This document shows, piece after piece, positions 8,231 to 16,904 of a stretch of DNA of 64,000 bases. The notes beneath the pieces were generated by a model, which searched no databases, was not told the origin of the DNA, and was given only the letters and a program-made list of their open reading frames with translations. Source of the DNA: Candidatus Babelota bacterium (lineage in GTDB: Bacteria; Babelota; Babeliae; Babelales; RVW-14); the NCBI GenBank assembly GCA_013289515.1, contig JABCZU010000006.1:1-64000 (forward strand), read 5' to 3'. The position numbers and the translations under genes are program-made. The first letter of the stretch is position 1; each line of letters starts with the position of its first letter.

Positions 8231-9913
8231 TTAGTCGCGTTTAAGCTTGCTAGGCGAATCGCTAAAATGTAAACCTGACTGCTGACGAGCCACTGCATCC
8301 AATGCCGCCTTTCTGCTTTCGTTGATGGCATTATTAACCTGGACGTTAGTTGCTCCAGCGGTAATGGCTTCCTGCTTGAGTGTCTCCACCTCTTGATCAG
8401 CCATTGTCTCTGCTGACGAACCAGAAACAGCCATGTGAGATTCATAGTTGGCGTTTCCCAGTCTGCGTAAAAGAACAGCTACGTTCTCCTTAGCTGCAGC
8501 ATTCTTGCCTGCCTCGCTAGCCATGCCGCTTAAGAAATCCTGACCGGCGTTATTTTGGCTACCAGCAGCTGGTTGGTTGTTGCTGCCATTATTACCTAGG
8601 TTATTTAAGGCTTCTGGGTTTAAAATGTCTGCTGACTGTTGCTGTGGCGCACTAGTAAATGGCTGCCAGTCTTGTGCATCAAACTGCTGCCAGTCTTTTT
8701 CTGCCGTTGATCTGGACTTGGCGCCACTTGGTGGTGGCGTTATGGAGTGTAGGGCTGTAGTATACGACGCCTGGACTTGATTGATTTCGGCGAGAGAGAT
8801 TCCCATGTTTATTGCGTTATTCTTAATGTTTTGGTATGCCTTATTTTCCTTACTAGCAGGATAAGGTGCCGCTTTATACTTCGCATATGCCTTTTTCAGG
8901 GCGTTTAACATCTTGGCCTTGGGATCACTTGGCGCTCCTTCTTCAAGAAGGCCTGATGACAACTCTCCCATATTACTAGCATTTTGTGCTGCTTCTGACA
9001 CAGCCGCTTCTGCCGTTGATCTGGACTTGGCGCCACTTGGTGGTGGCGTTATGGAGTGTAGGGCTGTAGTATACGACGCCTGGACTTGATTGATTTCGGC
9101 GGCAGCGATTCCCATGTTCATCGCGTTCTTCTTAATGTTTTGGTATGCCTTATTTTCCTTACTAGCAGGATAAGGTGCCGCTTTATACTTCGCATATGCC
9201 TTTTTCAGGGCGTTTAACATCTTGGCCTTGGGATCACTTGGCGCTCCTTCTTCAAGAAGGCCTGATGACAACTCTCCCATATTACTAGCATTTTGTGCTG
9301 CTTCTGACACAGCCGCTTTAGCTGATATTCTTACCGAGCCTTCAGCAGGGATCACTGCTCTTACTCCAGCCATATCACATACTGCAATGATATTAGCAGC
9401 AGGTGTGCCTTCTGATAGTGCTTGTCGTATGAACTTTAAAACTACATTTCCCTTTATAAGTATTTTATCGTTAGCAGCTTCCTTCGCTTGATCGCCGGTA
9501 GCTTTGTCCCATACGTTAAAGGCCTGTACGTACTGTTGACACACCCTTGTTAAACTATTAAGGGTCGATTTTGATGTAACCGCTTCTTCTTCCTCGGCCA
9601 AGCCGACTGGAAGTTGGCCAAAATTACTCAAGTTTTCCGCTGCATCCGGTGATGGTTTTGGTACGGATGTTGCTTTTGTTTTCGCAACGTAGCCTTTGGT
9701 GCTTGGGGCCCCCTTTCTCAATCTACCGTGGCCTCGCTTGCCTCCCAGTTTTGTCAGGCCCTCTTTTGACGTCTGTGGGGTTTTAAAATAACCCCTACCC
9801 TTGGTACCCGACGCACGGTGGGTAACTGGGTCTGCTGCCTGTACGCTTGCCATACTAGCCACCATGGCCAGTGCTAGCAACGATACGGTGACCTTACGCT
9901 TAAGAATACTCAT
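8231..9913 (-). CDS. Secreted protein with tandem 103-residue repeats
   Basis: 560 aa with a clear signal peptide (basic start MSILKRK, hydrophobic core, VQA-A cut). A basic Gly/Lys stretch follows, then a 103-aa unit present twice almost identically (each with AAQNASNMGELSSG, LEEGAPSDPKAKMLNALKK and PPPSGAKSRSTAE), preceded and followed by more diverged alpha-helical sequence. The C-terminal part is Asn/Gln-rich, then helical. No known family recognised. ACAAGGAGTCCGCG precedes the ATG; promoter at 9983-10012 and terminator at 8134-8192, so it is probably a single-gene transcript. The duplication is nearly perfect at DNA level, hence recent. Host or surface function is possible but only inferred. 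Confidence 0.85.
   Translation of the reverse strand: MSILKRKVTVSLLALAMVASMASVQAADPVTHRASGTKGRGYFKTPQTSKEGLTKLGGKRGHGRLRKGAPSTKGYVAKTKATSVPKPSPDAAENLSNFGQLPVGLAEEEEAVTSKSTLNSLTRVCQQYVQAFNVWDKATGDQAKEAANDKILIKGNVVLKFIRQALSEGTPAANIIAVCDMAGVRAVIPAEGSVRISAKAAVSEAAQNASNMGELSSGLLEEGAPSDPKAKMLNALKKAYAKYKAAPYPASKENKAYQNIKKNAMNMGIAAAEINQVQASYTTALHSITPPPSGAKSRSTAEAAVSEAAQNASNMGELSSGLLEEGAPSDPKAKMLNALKKAYAKYKAAPYPASKENKAYQNIKNNAINMGISLAEINQVQASYTTALHSITPPPSGAKSRSTAEKDWQQFDAQDWQPFTSAPQQQSADILNPEALNNLGNNGSNNQPAAGSQNNAGQDFLSGMASEAGKNAAAKENVAVLLRRLGNANYESHMAVSGSSAETMADQEVETLKQEAITAGATNVQVNNAINESRKAALDAVARQQSGLHFSDSPSKLKRD
8700..9008. repeat. 309-bp tandem repeat, copy A
   Basis: First of two adjacent 309-bp units starting with tctgccgttgatctggactt. 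It differs from copy B at only a few positions near 8800-8825 (IKNNAINMGISLAE versus IKKNAMNMGIAAAE in the protein). Confidence 0.9.
9009..9317. repeat. 309-bp tandem repeat, copy B
   Basis: Second unit of the in-frame duplication; 309 = 3 x 103, so the reading frame is preserved. Near identity suggests recent unequal crossover or replication slippage. Confidence 0.9.
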
Positions 9914-9982
9914 CGCGGACTCCTTGTCTTAAAGGTGTTATAAAACTTAACCTACTCGGTTTTTTTAATTCATACTAGCATT

Positions 9983-10012
9983 ATTATACAAATAGAAAAT
10001 ATAATTATGCAA
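9983..10012 (-). promoter_or_regulatory. Promoter of the 103-residue-repeat gene
   Basis: Minus strand: -35 TTGCAT (10007-10012), 18-bp spacer, -10 TATAAT (9983-9988), 70 bp upstream of the ATG at 9913. It has the same style as the promoter at 8070-8098. Confidence 0.65.
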
Positions 10013-10104
10013 TGAATTTAAAAAATATCCAGGCAGAGATTTATTTTTTGGGGCAATGAGCTGAAAGAAAGGGGGTTGGCGCATGGCCATTTTTGAAATA
10101 AGAA

Positions 10105-11664
10105 TCAATCCGCGTTAGGCAAAGCCAAGCGAAAGGCGGGATTTTTCCTAATCTTGTGAATGCGATCGCCAAGAAAGTCCCAGAAGGATATTGCAAATTT
10201 TTTGCAAGTCTTATAGAGATCGATGAGGATGTCGCGCCAAACCTTAAGCCTGGTTGCATTGTTATGGAACTGGGCATCAGGGTGATTCAATGCCGACAAA
10301 AGTTGGCCCGGTCTTTGCTGATAAAAAAGCATGTACGGTGTAAAACTTGGCCCATTCTGATCTATGCCAGCAGTCGCAAAATCTGCCATCTGTCCATCCG
10401 TCAAGCCCTGTATGCGGCTATCATCGCAACGATACCACCGATTGTTATTGCCAACATTTTTAATATAGGCAATGTAATGGCCACCACCAACATCACCGCT
10501 GTGGCAAATAATGCCAACCAAATCATACGGCCTGTATGAGGCTCTTTGAGCAGCCTGTCCCGGTAGCAAGTATGCTTCTAGTGAGAGCCCTGTTAGCGGA
10601 AAGGTGATCGGATCTGATTTTTTTCTAGAGACGCCTATTTGTTGATCAAAAACAAAACGCTTTAAATGCAGGGTTAGTATTGGCGGCAATTGGTTTACAT
10701 TTACAAAGAATTGTTCTTCAATCGCTACTCGCTGTCTGCAACCAACACAGTAGAAATCGGCGTCACCATCATTGTTTTTTGCAAAGAACCGGTGAAGGCA
10801 TTCTGGCAGTGAAGCTTTCCTTTGCGGGATATCTAAGGATAGCATAGTAGTAACATTTTTTTCGGCGGTACTGATACGGTTACAAGTTGGGCAATGAAGA
10901 TCTTTCTGTATTCCCAGCCTAAAAATATTGTCTAACGCTTCTCTTGTTTGTTGGCCACCGATAATATCACCTTTTATGATAACACGACCGGTCCCTCGAT
11001 CAGACGTCCCAGAAGCTTGATTAAGCAACTTTACATAAAATTCTGATGCATCCTCTTGTGCGTCCTCTTGGCCAGCCCGTGGAAAAAACCGTTGTGCTGT
11101 ACGCCACGCAAACGAGGCACTAAAATTATCAAGCATTGCTTGGCTGTTTTGAGCAGGATTCATATACGCATTCACCACCCCATAAAGATCGCTGGTCAAT
11201 GAATTATTTGGCAGGTAGTTGCCCAGATATAGGCTTGCTAAGGTATTGGTAAACAACGGTATGTGCACCAAACACTGCAAGGTGGCGTTAAAGTAACAGC
11301 TAACCCTTGTATTGATCAATTGCCTCACCGTTCCTGGTATTCGGGACGCTGCTGCCGGCTTTTTAGCTTGAGGCTTGTTGCCAGGTTTGGCATTGTTCGC
11401 GGCCGGCTTATGTGCAGGCTTTTTTTGAATGGGCTTATTGGCCACTACCGGTTTTTTGACCAGCATCGGCTTTTTTGCCGCAACTTTTTTTTGGTTAGCA
11501 AGGGCTTGTTTTTGTTTGGCGGCTGCCTGTACCTGCTTTTGTTTAGCCTTTTGAGCAGCTGCTTGCCTTTGCTTGGGCGTTACTGCTGTAACGGTGCTTG
11601 CTGCTGCGATGCCTATGATTACCATGCAGAGTAGGGCACATCGTACAATCTTTTTATAATTCAT
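10105..11664 (-). CDS. Secreted ubiquitin-specific protease (USP, peptidase C19)
   Basis: 519-aa deubiquitinase-like enzyme. The N-terminal signal peptide (about 1-27, ending TVTA) is followed by a Lys/Ala/Gln/Pro-rich linker to about residue 108, then a full USP catalytic core. The Cys box has C123 in SCYFNATLQCL, with N118 at the oxyanion position. QEDASEFYVKLL matches the QDAxEF motif. Two CxxC pairs (C258/C261, C306/C309) form the finger zinc site. LPPILTLHLKRF and the His box GGGHYIAY (H396) with WYRCDDS (D414/D415) complete the triad. It is the second gene of a likely operon, 22 bp after the Asn/Gly-repeat gene whose signal peptide and linker it shares. Export plus a eukaryote-specific activity points to a host-directed effector; that role is inferred. 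Confidence 0.93.
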   Translation of the reverse strand: MNYKKIVRCALLCMVIIGIAAASTVTAVTPKQRQAAAQKAKQKQVQAAAKQKQALANQKKVAAKKPMLVKKPVVANKPIQKKPAHKPAANNAKPGNKPQAKKPAAASRIPGTVRQLINTRVSCYFNATLQCLVHIPLFTNTLASLYLGNYLPNNSLTSDLYGVVNAYMNPAQNSQAMLDNFSASFAWRTAQRFFPRAGQEDAQEDASEFYVKLLNQASGTSDRGTGRVIIKGDIIGGQQTREALDNIFRLGIQKDLHCPTCNRISTAEKNVTTMLSLDIPQRKASLPECLHRFFAKNNDGDADFYCVGCRQRVAIEEQFFVNVNQLPPILTLHLKRFVFDQQIGVSRKKSDPITFPLTGLSLEAYLLPGQAAQRASYRPYDLVGIICHSGDVGGGHYIAYIKNVGNNNRWYRCDDSRIQGLTDGQMADFATAGIDQNGPSFTPYMLFYQQRPGQLLSALNHPDAQFHNNATRLKVWRDILIDLYKTCKKFAISFWDFLGDRIHKIRKNPAFRLALPNAD

Positions 11665-11685
11665 GATCTATGCCCTTTATTTGGT

Positions 11686-12954
11686 TTAACGCAACTGTCC
11701 TGAAGTAGGGTCGAGTATGAATGTTTTAATGAGCCTACCTCGTTGGATTGTAAGCTGATTGCCATTTAGCGTAATGTGGTTGCCCTGAACCGGCTGTCCT
11801 GCAAATGGCTCAAATTTTACTATTTTGGTAAGGTTGCCATTCTGAATTGTGATATCTTTTTCCCGAATCGTGATCTCATTGCTGCCTATCACAAAATTAT
11901 TGCCTTTGCAGTCGATTGTGGTCCCATTCTTGCCTATCTCAAAAATGCTTCCACTTGGGAAAACCAAATCCAAATCCCCTTGCATTATGGTACCACCTGA
12001 ATTTATTATATTTGTCGTAATAACATTGCCGGCCCCGTTGGATGCACCGGCTAAAAATGGCTCCAGTACTACGGTTGCAATACGGCTGCCACGTTGTATG
12101 CTGATGTTGTGGCCATTGGTTATGATTTTAGTTCCCTGATGTGATTGTCCTGGATATGGCTTAAATGCTACCGTTCTGGTCTTGTTGCCACGCTGGATCG
12201 TGACGTCATTGTCTCGTATTGTGATGCGATTACCAAGCATTGCGATGGTGTTATTTTCTACCGAAATGCCAGTGCCTTGCAGCGTAATATTATTACCACG
12301 CAATGAGTTGCCATTGCTGCCTTCGGCTATTGAATTGTTGTTGCCATGCAATGAGTTGCCGGAACCACGTATCGTGTTGTCATTGCCTTGTACCATGTTG
12401 CCTGATCCAGGTATTACGTTGTTGTTGCCCTGTACTATATTGCCAGAACCGTTGATTGCGTTACCATTGCTGTCACCCTGTAGCACGTTGCCAAAGCCCC
12501 GGATCGCGTTACTACGCGCCTGGACCCTCTTTGGTGCATTTTTTTGTGCAGCCGCCTTTTGTTGAGCAGCTTTTTTTTGCGCTGCTATTTGCGCTGCCAA
12601 TTGTTGGGCTTTTTGCATAGCAGCTTGTTTTACCTTTTGGGCTGCTTGAGCCTGTTTCTGTTTAGCCAGCTGCGCTTGTTTTTGTTTGGCTATCTGAGCC
12701 TGTTTAACTTTTTGTGCAGCAGCAGCCTGTTTGGCTTTTTGAGTAGCTAACTGCTTAGCCTTCTGGAGAGCAAGCACTTTCTTCTGCTTTGCCAGTAGAG
12801 CTTGTTTTTGCTTGGCTGCCTGCTTGGCCTTTTGGGCAACCGCCTGAGCCTGCTTTTGTTTGGGCGTCAAAGCTGTAACGGTGCTTGCTGCCGCAATGCC
12901 TATGATGGCCATGCAGAGTAAAATGCGTACTTGGATTTCCTTAAAGTTATTCAT
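11686..12954 (-). CDS. Secreted Asn/Gly-repeat protein, likely beta-solenoid
   Basis: 422 aa. The signal peptide and following Ala/Lys/Gln-rich linker (about residues 1-140) are close to those of the downstream USP (both contain IIGIAAASTVTA and TPKQ). The rest is made of short repeats: first GSGNxxxGNNN units (about 150-235), then NxITIRxxDVTIQxGN units. Such periodic N/G turns with hydrophobic triplets are typical of beta-helix or solenoid folds. No catalytic motif seen. AGGAG lies 8 nt before the ATG and a TTGACA promoter sits at 13022-13050. It shares an operon with the deubiquitinase, so it could help in its delivery or act on the same target; this is inference from context. Confidence 0.82.
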   Translation of the reverse strand: MNNFKEIQVRILLCMAIIGIAAASTVTALTPKQKQAQAVAQKAKQAAKQKQALLAKQKKVLALQKAKQLATQKAKQAAAAQKVKQAQIAKQKQAQLAKQKQAQAAQKVKQAAMQKAQQLAAQIAAQKKAAQQKAAAQKNAPKRVQARSNAIRGFGNVLQGDSNGNAINGSGNIVQGNNNVIPGSGNMVQGNDNTIRGSGNSLHGNNNSIAEGSNGNSLRGNNITLQGTGISVENNTIAMLGNRITIRDNDVTIQRGNKTRTVAFKPYPGQSHQGTKIITNGHNISIQRGSRIATVVLEPFLAGASNGAGNVITTNIINSGGTIMQGDLDLVFPSGSIFEIGKNGTTIDCKGNNFVIGSNEITIREKDITIQNGNLTKIVKFEPFAGQPVQGNHITLNGNQLTIQRGRLIKTFILDPTSGQLR

Positions 12955-13021
12955 AATTGGAACTCCTGCTCTATTATTTAGTTAATATTTTCAAACAAGA
13001 AATACTTTTTGGCCTATCCCC

Positions 13022-13050
13022 AGTATCTACTAATTATTTTGCCGTGTCAA
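13022..13050 (-). promoter_or_regulatory. Promoter of the solenoid-USP operon
   Basis: Minus strand: consensus -35 TTGACA (13045-13050), 17-bp spacer, -10 GATACT (13022-13027), about 68 bp upstream of the ATG at 12954. It would drive both the repeat protein and the deubiquitinase. Confidence 0.65.
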
Positions 13051-13135
13051 CAGCTGTTTAATTTTCTATCTGAATTACCAATGGTAAGGTTGGTGCAAAA
13101 GGACGCATAATCCAGGTCGCGGAGGAGAAAGAATT

Positions 13136-13732
13136 CTAGCTCAGCACCCGTACCGTAATCGTAATGGTGCTAAAAGGCAGGGGGATTTGAAACCGATCCC
13201 AGCTCTTTTGTATGGTTAGCGGCCACTGCTGCGTGCATTCAAGAAAAACTACGGGGACTTGTGCCTTATTGGCTAAAAAGTGGACGCCCGGCTTAAGCTG
13301 GCCGGCTGGCCCGCGAGAGCCATCGCCAATCAGTGCAAAGCGTCCGGTGCTTTCCAGTTCTTTCAGCGCGTGACGCGTAACGGCAACGGGGGATTGGTAG
13401 GCGGAGCCATACACCACCGTAAATCCTAGCCGCTGGCAAACATAGCCAGCAATCTTGCCATCATCACTTGGGCTGGCCATGCAGGCCGCTGGCGCCCCTA
13501 TTTTGAAAAAATAAAAAACGGCTGGGATAATCTGCTGGTGCCACGCGTAAAATACGCCCCGCATGGTGGTCACATCCACAGGGTCGCCATCATAATGCAC
13601 GCGTAGGCGGTAGGTACAAAAGAGGAGTCGTACGCAGTAATACGCCACACGTTGTAACAAAAAATTGAAGAATGTACTCTTTTTAAGCAGAGTGATGATA
13701 CGTTTAATGGAATAATTTTTTATAACATTCAT
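13136..13732 (-). CDS. DUF374 lysophospholipid acyltransferase-like protein
   Basis: 198 aa. It matches the DUF374 family, related to LPLAT/lipid A acyltransferases: VFYAWHQQIIPAVFYF (the HQ replaces the HX4D histidine region), ASPSDDGKIAGYVCQRLGF, and GDGSRGPAGQLKPGVHFLA. An N-terminal hydrophobic stretch probably anchors it to the inner membrane. Family members are thought to acylate a lipid precursor such as lipid A. The open frame extends upstream into the divergent protease gene, but AGGAAG lies 7 nt before the ATG at 13732 and the extra 33 residues are unlike the family, so the short start is chosen. The exact substrate is unknown. Confidence 0.82.
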   Translation of the reverse strand: MNVIKNYSIKRIITLLKKSTFFNFLLQRVAYYCVRLLFCTYRLRVHYDGDPVDVTTMRGVFYAWHQQIIPAVFYFFKIGAPAACMASPSDDGKIAGYVCQRLGFTVVYGSAYQSPVAVTRHALKELESTGRFALIGDGSRGPAGQLKPGVHFLANKAQVPVVFLECTQQWPLTIQKSWDRFQIPLPFSTITITVRVLS

Positions 13733-13792
13733 ACTGTTACTTCCTGAGAAAAAGGGCTTAAAATTGCACTCTATATTTTGTAAGGCGTTAGC

Positions 13793-16759
13793 ATGACCAC
13801 CATGATTCCCCAGTTTAAAATACACAAACACGTTTTAACAAATGGACTTACCGTCCTCACCCATCCCCTGCACCATACGCCCCGCGTTGAAGTACACTTA
13901 TGGTACAACGTTGGATCAAAGGATGAAGGACACCGCGAACGTGGCATGGCGCACCTGCTTGAACACATGATGTTTAAGGGTACCAAGAACCTTTCTGAAA
14001 GTGATATTAACAGCGTATGCCAGAAACTTGCTGGCGATGCAAACGCCTTCACCTCGCAGGATTATACCTGTTACACCTTCAGATTGCCAAGCAATGCGTG
14101 GGAGGTTGGCGTCCAACTGCTTGCTGAGTGCATGCAACACGCCACCTTTAACCCGGAAATGCTGGCCTCTGAACTCAAGGCAGTGGTTGAAGAGCTGCGT
14201 CTGTACAAAGATGATTATCAAGGTGGCCTGGTAGAGCAGATGATTGCCACACTCTTTCCCCAACACCCGTACAGCCATCCTATTATTGGCTTTAAAACAG
14301 ATTTGTGTAATTTGAATCGGGACGATTTATACGCCTTTTATAAAAAACATTATCACCCAGGAAATGCCGTGTTGGTCGTAACGGGCGACGTGAAGGCGGA
14401 TGACGTCTTGGCTGCCGCACAAAAGCACTTTGGCCATATCCCACCCGCACAAGATTATAAAAAAGAGACATTGAGTTTTCAGGAAGATTTAGTCATTAAC
14501 AATACCGTGCTCTATCGTCCTACCACGACCCCGTGGTACTGTTACATGTACAAAGTTCCTGGCTTTAAAGAGAAAAAAAACCATGTGCTTGATATTGTTA
14601 GTGGCATCCTGGCAGGGGGCAAGAGCTCGCGCCTTTACCAGCGTTTGGTAAATAAAGAGGCATGCGCTGTCGACGTCGAATGTTCCGTGTATGATTTTTT
14701 TGACAAGGGTCTTTTATCCATCAATGTTTGGCCGGCCAATGGGGTCGATCCGGCCCTCATCGAGGGGATTATTGAGGAGGAGCTGAGCCTTTTGCGCACT
14801 CATGGCATTCACGACTGGGAATTTGCGGCGACACAAAAGCGAACGCTCATAGACTTTACCTCCTTGCTTGAAAGCATCGAGCGCCAAGCCTTTGTGATTG
14901 GCAACTCCTACCTTGCCACTGAAGATACGCACTTTATTGAGCATTATGTGGCAGCAATTGCACAGGTTAGTAAGCACGACATTCAAGACTTTTTTAAGGT
15001 CTATCTAACGCCGACCAAGCAGCATAAGGGCTACTTGCTGCCGATTACTGACCAGCACGATATGCGTGAATTTGCAGACCAACAACAAAGAGCCGATGAG
15101 CTTGAGGCACGGATTTTACAACAGCATCAGCGTAGCCTGCCGGTTGAAGAGCCACGCTTGGCCCAGTCACTTGTTGTGCCAAAGCGAGCCCCTTTTTCAT
15201 TTCCTAAGCCAAAGGTTCATACGCTATCAAACGGCCTTGAGCTGGTATACCACCACAATCCGCAGATACCACAGATCATCTGTTTATTAAGCTTTAAAGC
15301 AAATCATCTCTATGAAGCCCAGGATCAGGCCGGGGCCTTTGGCTTTTTATTGCGTGTTATGACCGATAGTACCAAAGATCATGATGCCGACGCCTTTGCC
15401 CAGCTTCTGGAAACTGAAGGAATTTCGCTTGGCGCATCGGGTGACGGCATCGTTATTCGTTGTCTGAGTGCTGACTTTGCTAAGGCTCTTCAGTTGCTGG
15501 CATCAATTGTCCGGTACCCATCACTGAGAAAAAAATCCATAGAAAAAGTACGCCAACAGATTGTGAGCGAGCTTGATGAATTTTGGGACAGTCCTATTGA
15601 TTTTATCGACCAGATAGCAAAAGAGCTGGTCTATGGTCAGCATCCATACCATAAAAATGCATTGGGATCTAAACCGTCAATTAATCACTTACAAAAAGAT
15701 GATCTTGTGGCCCTCTACAACCAGTTAATATCCCCCCAGCAGGCTGTTATGGTCGTGGTTGGCGATTTATCAGCCATCACAATGCCCAGCTCTATTGAAA
15801 CTATTTTAGGGGGTTGGCATGGACCAAAGGTTCACGACCTTGTCTACCCGCCACTACCGCCATTTAAACCTCAGCTGGTCAGCGTACCCATCAATCGAGA
15901 TCAAACCGTTATTGGTGTAGTTGCGCCATCAATTTCTCGCAGGCATCCTGATTACAATGCTTTGTCCATCCTGGACATTATTGTAACGGGCGGCGCTGTA
16001 TCGTCCCCATCCTCGCGGCTTTTTCAGCTACGCGAGCAGAGCGGACTCTTTTATGCGATCGGTGGATCACTCACCTATGGCGCCTATGTGCAACCAGGGA
16101 TGGTGTTTATTAAGACAAGTGTTGCCACTAAAAAAGCTGATCTAGCCCAAAAAATGATTCTGGGAACCTTTGATACGGTGGCTCATCATGGTGTTACTAA
16201 TGAAGAATTTGCGACCGCCAAAAATTTGCTATTATCTGCATCTATTGAGCTTTTTGAAAGCAATCTTCAACAGGCACACACCTTTCTATTTCTAAAAAAG
16301 CTTAATTTAAATTTTAATTTATTTGACAAACAGGGCGAATTACTGTCTATACTGAGGATAGCTGAAGTAGATAGTGCAGCTAAACAATATTGCAACCCAA
16401 GCGCCATGGCTGTGTTGCATGTTGGCAGAATAGAAGAACAAAAGATGTCGTTAAGAACGGGAGAGTCCCTAATACCAATAAAGGAGAAGAGGATGGCAAT
16501 CAAGAAAAAAGCAGTTAAGAAGGCTGCTCCAAAGAGAAAAGTAGCCAAAAAGGCTGCTCCAAAGAGAAAAGTAGTCAAAAAGGCTGCCCCAAAAAGAAAG
16601 GTAGCTAAAAAAGCTGCCCCAAAGAAAAAGGCTGCTAAAAAGGCTGCTCCAAAAAGGAAAGTAGCCAAAAAGGCTGCTCCAAAGAGAAAAGCAGCTAAAA
16701 AGGCTGCCAAGAAAGTTGGCATGCGCGTTGTTGCTCCAGTGACAGCGGCTGCTAAGTAA
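13793..16759 (+). CDS. M16 zinc metallopeptidase fused to a histone-H1-like tail
   Basis: 988 aa. Residues 1-440 are a peptidase M16 domain with the inverted zinc motif HLLEH (54-58) and the downstream glutamate in AVVEELR. Residues about 475-890 are a second, inactive M16-like half with no HxxEH, as in processing peptidases and PqqL-type proteins. No signal peptide is visible. From residue 901 the protein becomes a Lys/Ala/Pro tail of about six 10-residue KKAAPKRKVA units, resembling histone-H1-like proteins of bacteria (Chlamydia HctB, Bordetella BpH1). No stop separates the halves, but the tail has its own strong start site (see the nested entry). AAGG precedes the ATG. The protease domain is firm; whether the tail is normally made attached is open. 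Confidence 0.9.
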   Translation: MTTMIPQFKIHKHVLTNGLTVLTHPLHHTPRVEVHLWYNVGSKDEGHRERGMAHLLEHMMFKGTKNLSESDINSVCQKLAGDANAFTSQDYTCYTFRLPSNAWEVGVQLLAECMQHATFNPEMLASELKAVVEELRLYKDDYQGGLVEQMIATLFPQHPYSHPIIGFKTDLCNLNRDDLYAFYKKHYHPGNAVLVVTGDVKADDVLAAAQKHFGHIPPAQDYKKETLSFQEDLVINNTVLYRPTTTPWYCYMYKVPGFKEKKNHVLDIVSGILAGGKSSRLYQRLVNKEACAVDVECSVYDFFDKGLLSINVWPANGVDPALIEGIIEEELSLLRTHGIHDWEFAATQKRTLIDFTSLLESIERQAFVIGNSYLATEDTHFIEHYVAAIAQVSKHDIQDFFKVYLTPTKQHKGYLLPITDQHDMREFADQQQRADELEARILQQHQRSLPVEEPRLAQSLVVPKRAPFSFPKPKVHTLSNGLELVYHHNPQIPQIICLLSFKANHLYEAQDQAGAFGFLLRVMTDSTKDHDADAFAQLLETEGISLGASGDGIVIRCLSADFAKALQLLASIVRYPSLRKKSIEKVRQQIVSELDEFWDSPIDFIDQIAKELVYGQHPYHKNALGSKPSINHLQKDDLVALYNQLISPQQAVMVVVGDLSAITMPSSIETILGGWHGPKVHDLVYPPLPPFKPQLVSVPINRDQTVIGVVAPSISRRHPDYNALSILDIIVTGGAVSSPSSRLFQLREQSGLFYAIGGSLTYGAYVQPGMVFIKTSVATKKADLAQKMILGTFDTVAHHGVTNEEFATAKNLLLSASIELFESNLQQAHTFLFLKKLNLNFNLFDKQGELLSILRIAEVDSAAKQYCNPSAMAVLHVGRIEEQKMSLRTGESLIPIKEKRMAIKKKAVKKAAPKRKVAKKAAPKRKVVKKAAPKRKVAKKAAPKKKAAKKAAPKRKVAKKAAPKRKAAKKAAKKVGMRVVAPVTAAAK
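16493..16759 (+). CDS. Nested histone-H1-like basic protein (internal start)
   Basis: Possible 88-aa product read in the same frame as the end of the M16 gene. The ATG at 16493 follows AAGGAG (16481-16486) with ideal 6-nt spacing, then MAIKKKAVKKAAPKRK and six decapeptide repeats, ending VVAPVTAAAK. Stand-alone bacterial H1-like proteins have this size and composition and bind DNA. Either an ancestral free gene lost the upstream stop and became fused, or both long and short forms are made. A strong terminator follows at 16786-16818. The start site is seen directly; its use is inference. Confidence 0.6.
   Translation: MAIKKKAVKKAAPKRKVAKKAAPKRKVVKKAAPKRKVAKKAAPKKKAAKKAAPKRKVAKKAAPKRKAAKKAAKKVGMRVVAPVTAAAK
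16508..16705 (+). repeat. 30-bp tandem repeats encoding KKAAPKRKVA units
   Basis: Six full and partial 30-bp units of the type aaggctgctccaaagagaaa, with synonymous drift between copies, coding for the lysine-rich decapeptides of the H1-like tail. Confidence 0.85.
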
Positions 16760-16761
16760 TA

Positions 16762-16818
16762 GTCTTTTACTCGATAAAAGACGATAAAGTGATCCGACCT
16801 CCGGATCACTTTTTTTTT
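16762..16818 (+). terminator. Double-hairpin terminator after the protease/H1 gene
   Basis: First hairpin GTCTTTTA/TAAAAGAC (16762-16782). Second hairpin AAAGTGATCCG (16786-16796) pairs with CGGATCACTTT (16802-16812) and runs into nine Ts: a classic intrinsic terminator. Confidence 0.88.
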
Positions 16819-16840
16819 GTCGGGGATTTTTGTTCATTAC

Positions 16841-16882
16841 CTGGATCCCCGATCAAAGTCGGGGATGACGACTTCGTCGTCA
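16841..16882. repeat. Palindromic repeat of the GGATCCCCGATC type
   Basis: Inverted repeats CCCCGAT-caaag-TCGGGG then TGACGAC-ttc-GTCGTCA (16866-16882), followed by nine Ts. Same family as the element at 60665-60693 (gtcatcccggacttgatccg) and, more distantly, 21594-21622. The second hairpin with its T run may act as a terminator between the protease and ndk genes. Confidence 0.65.
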
Positions 16883-16904
16883 CTTTTTTTTTGGGGAAAT
16901 AATC

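Noticed and set aside
8700-9317. Possible mobile element (309-bp tandem copies)
   Set aside because: No terminal inverted repeats or transposase; best explained as domain duplication in a gene.
13733-13831. Longer N-terminus of the DUF374 protein (extra 33 residues)
   Set aside because: It overlaps the divergent protease gene and lacks a ribosome site; AGGAAG marks the ATG at 13732.
16267-16809. 180-aa minus-strand frame of AAFLFGAAFLATF-type repeats
   Set aside because: Antisense of the KKAAPKRK repeats. Hydrophobic look is an artefact of reading lysine/alanine codons backwards.
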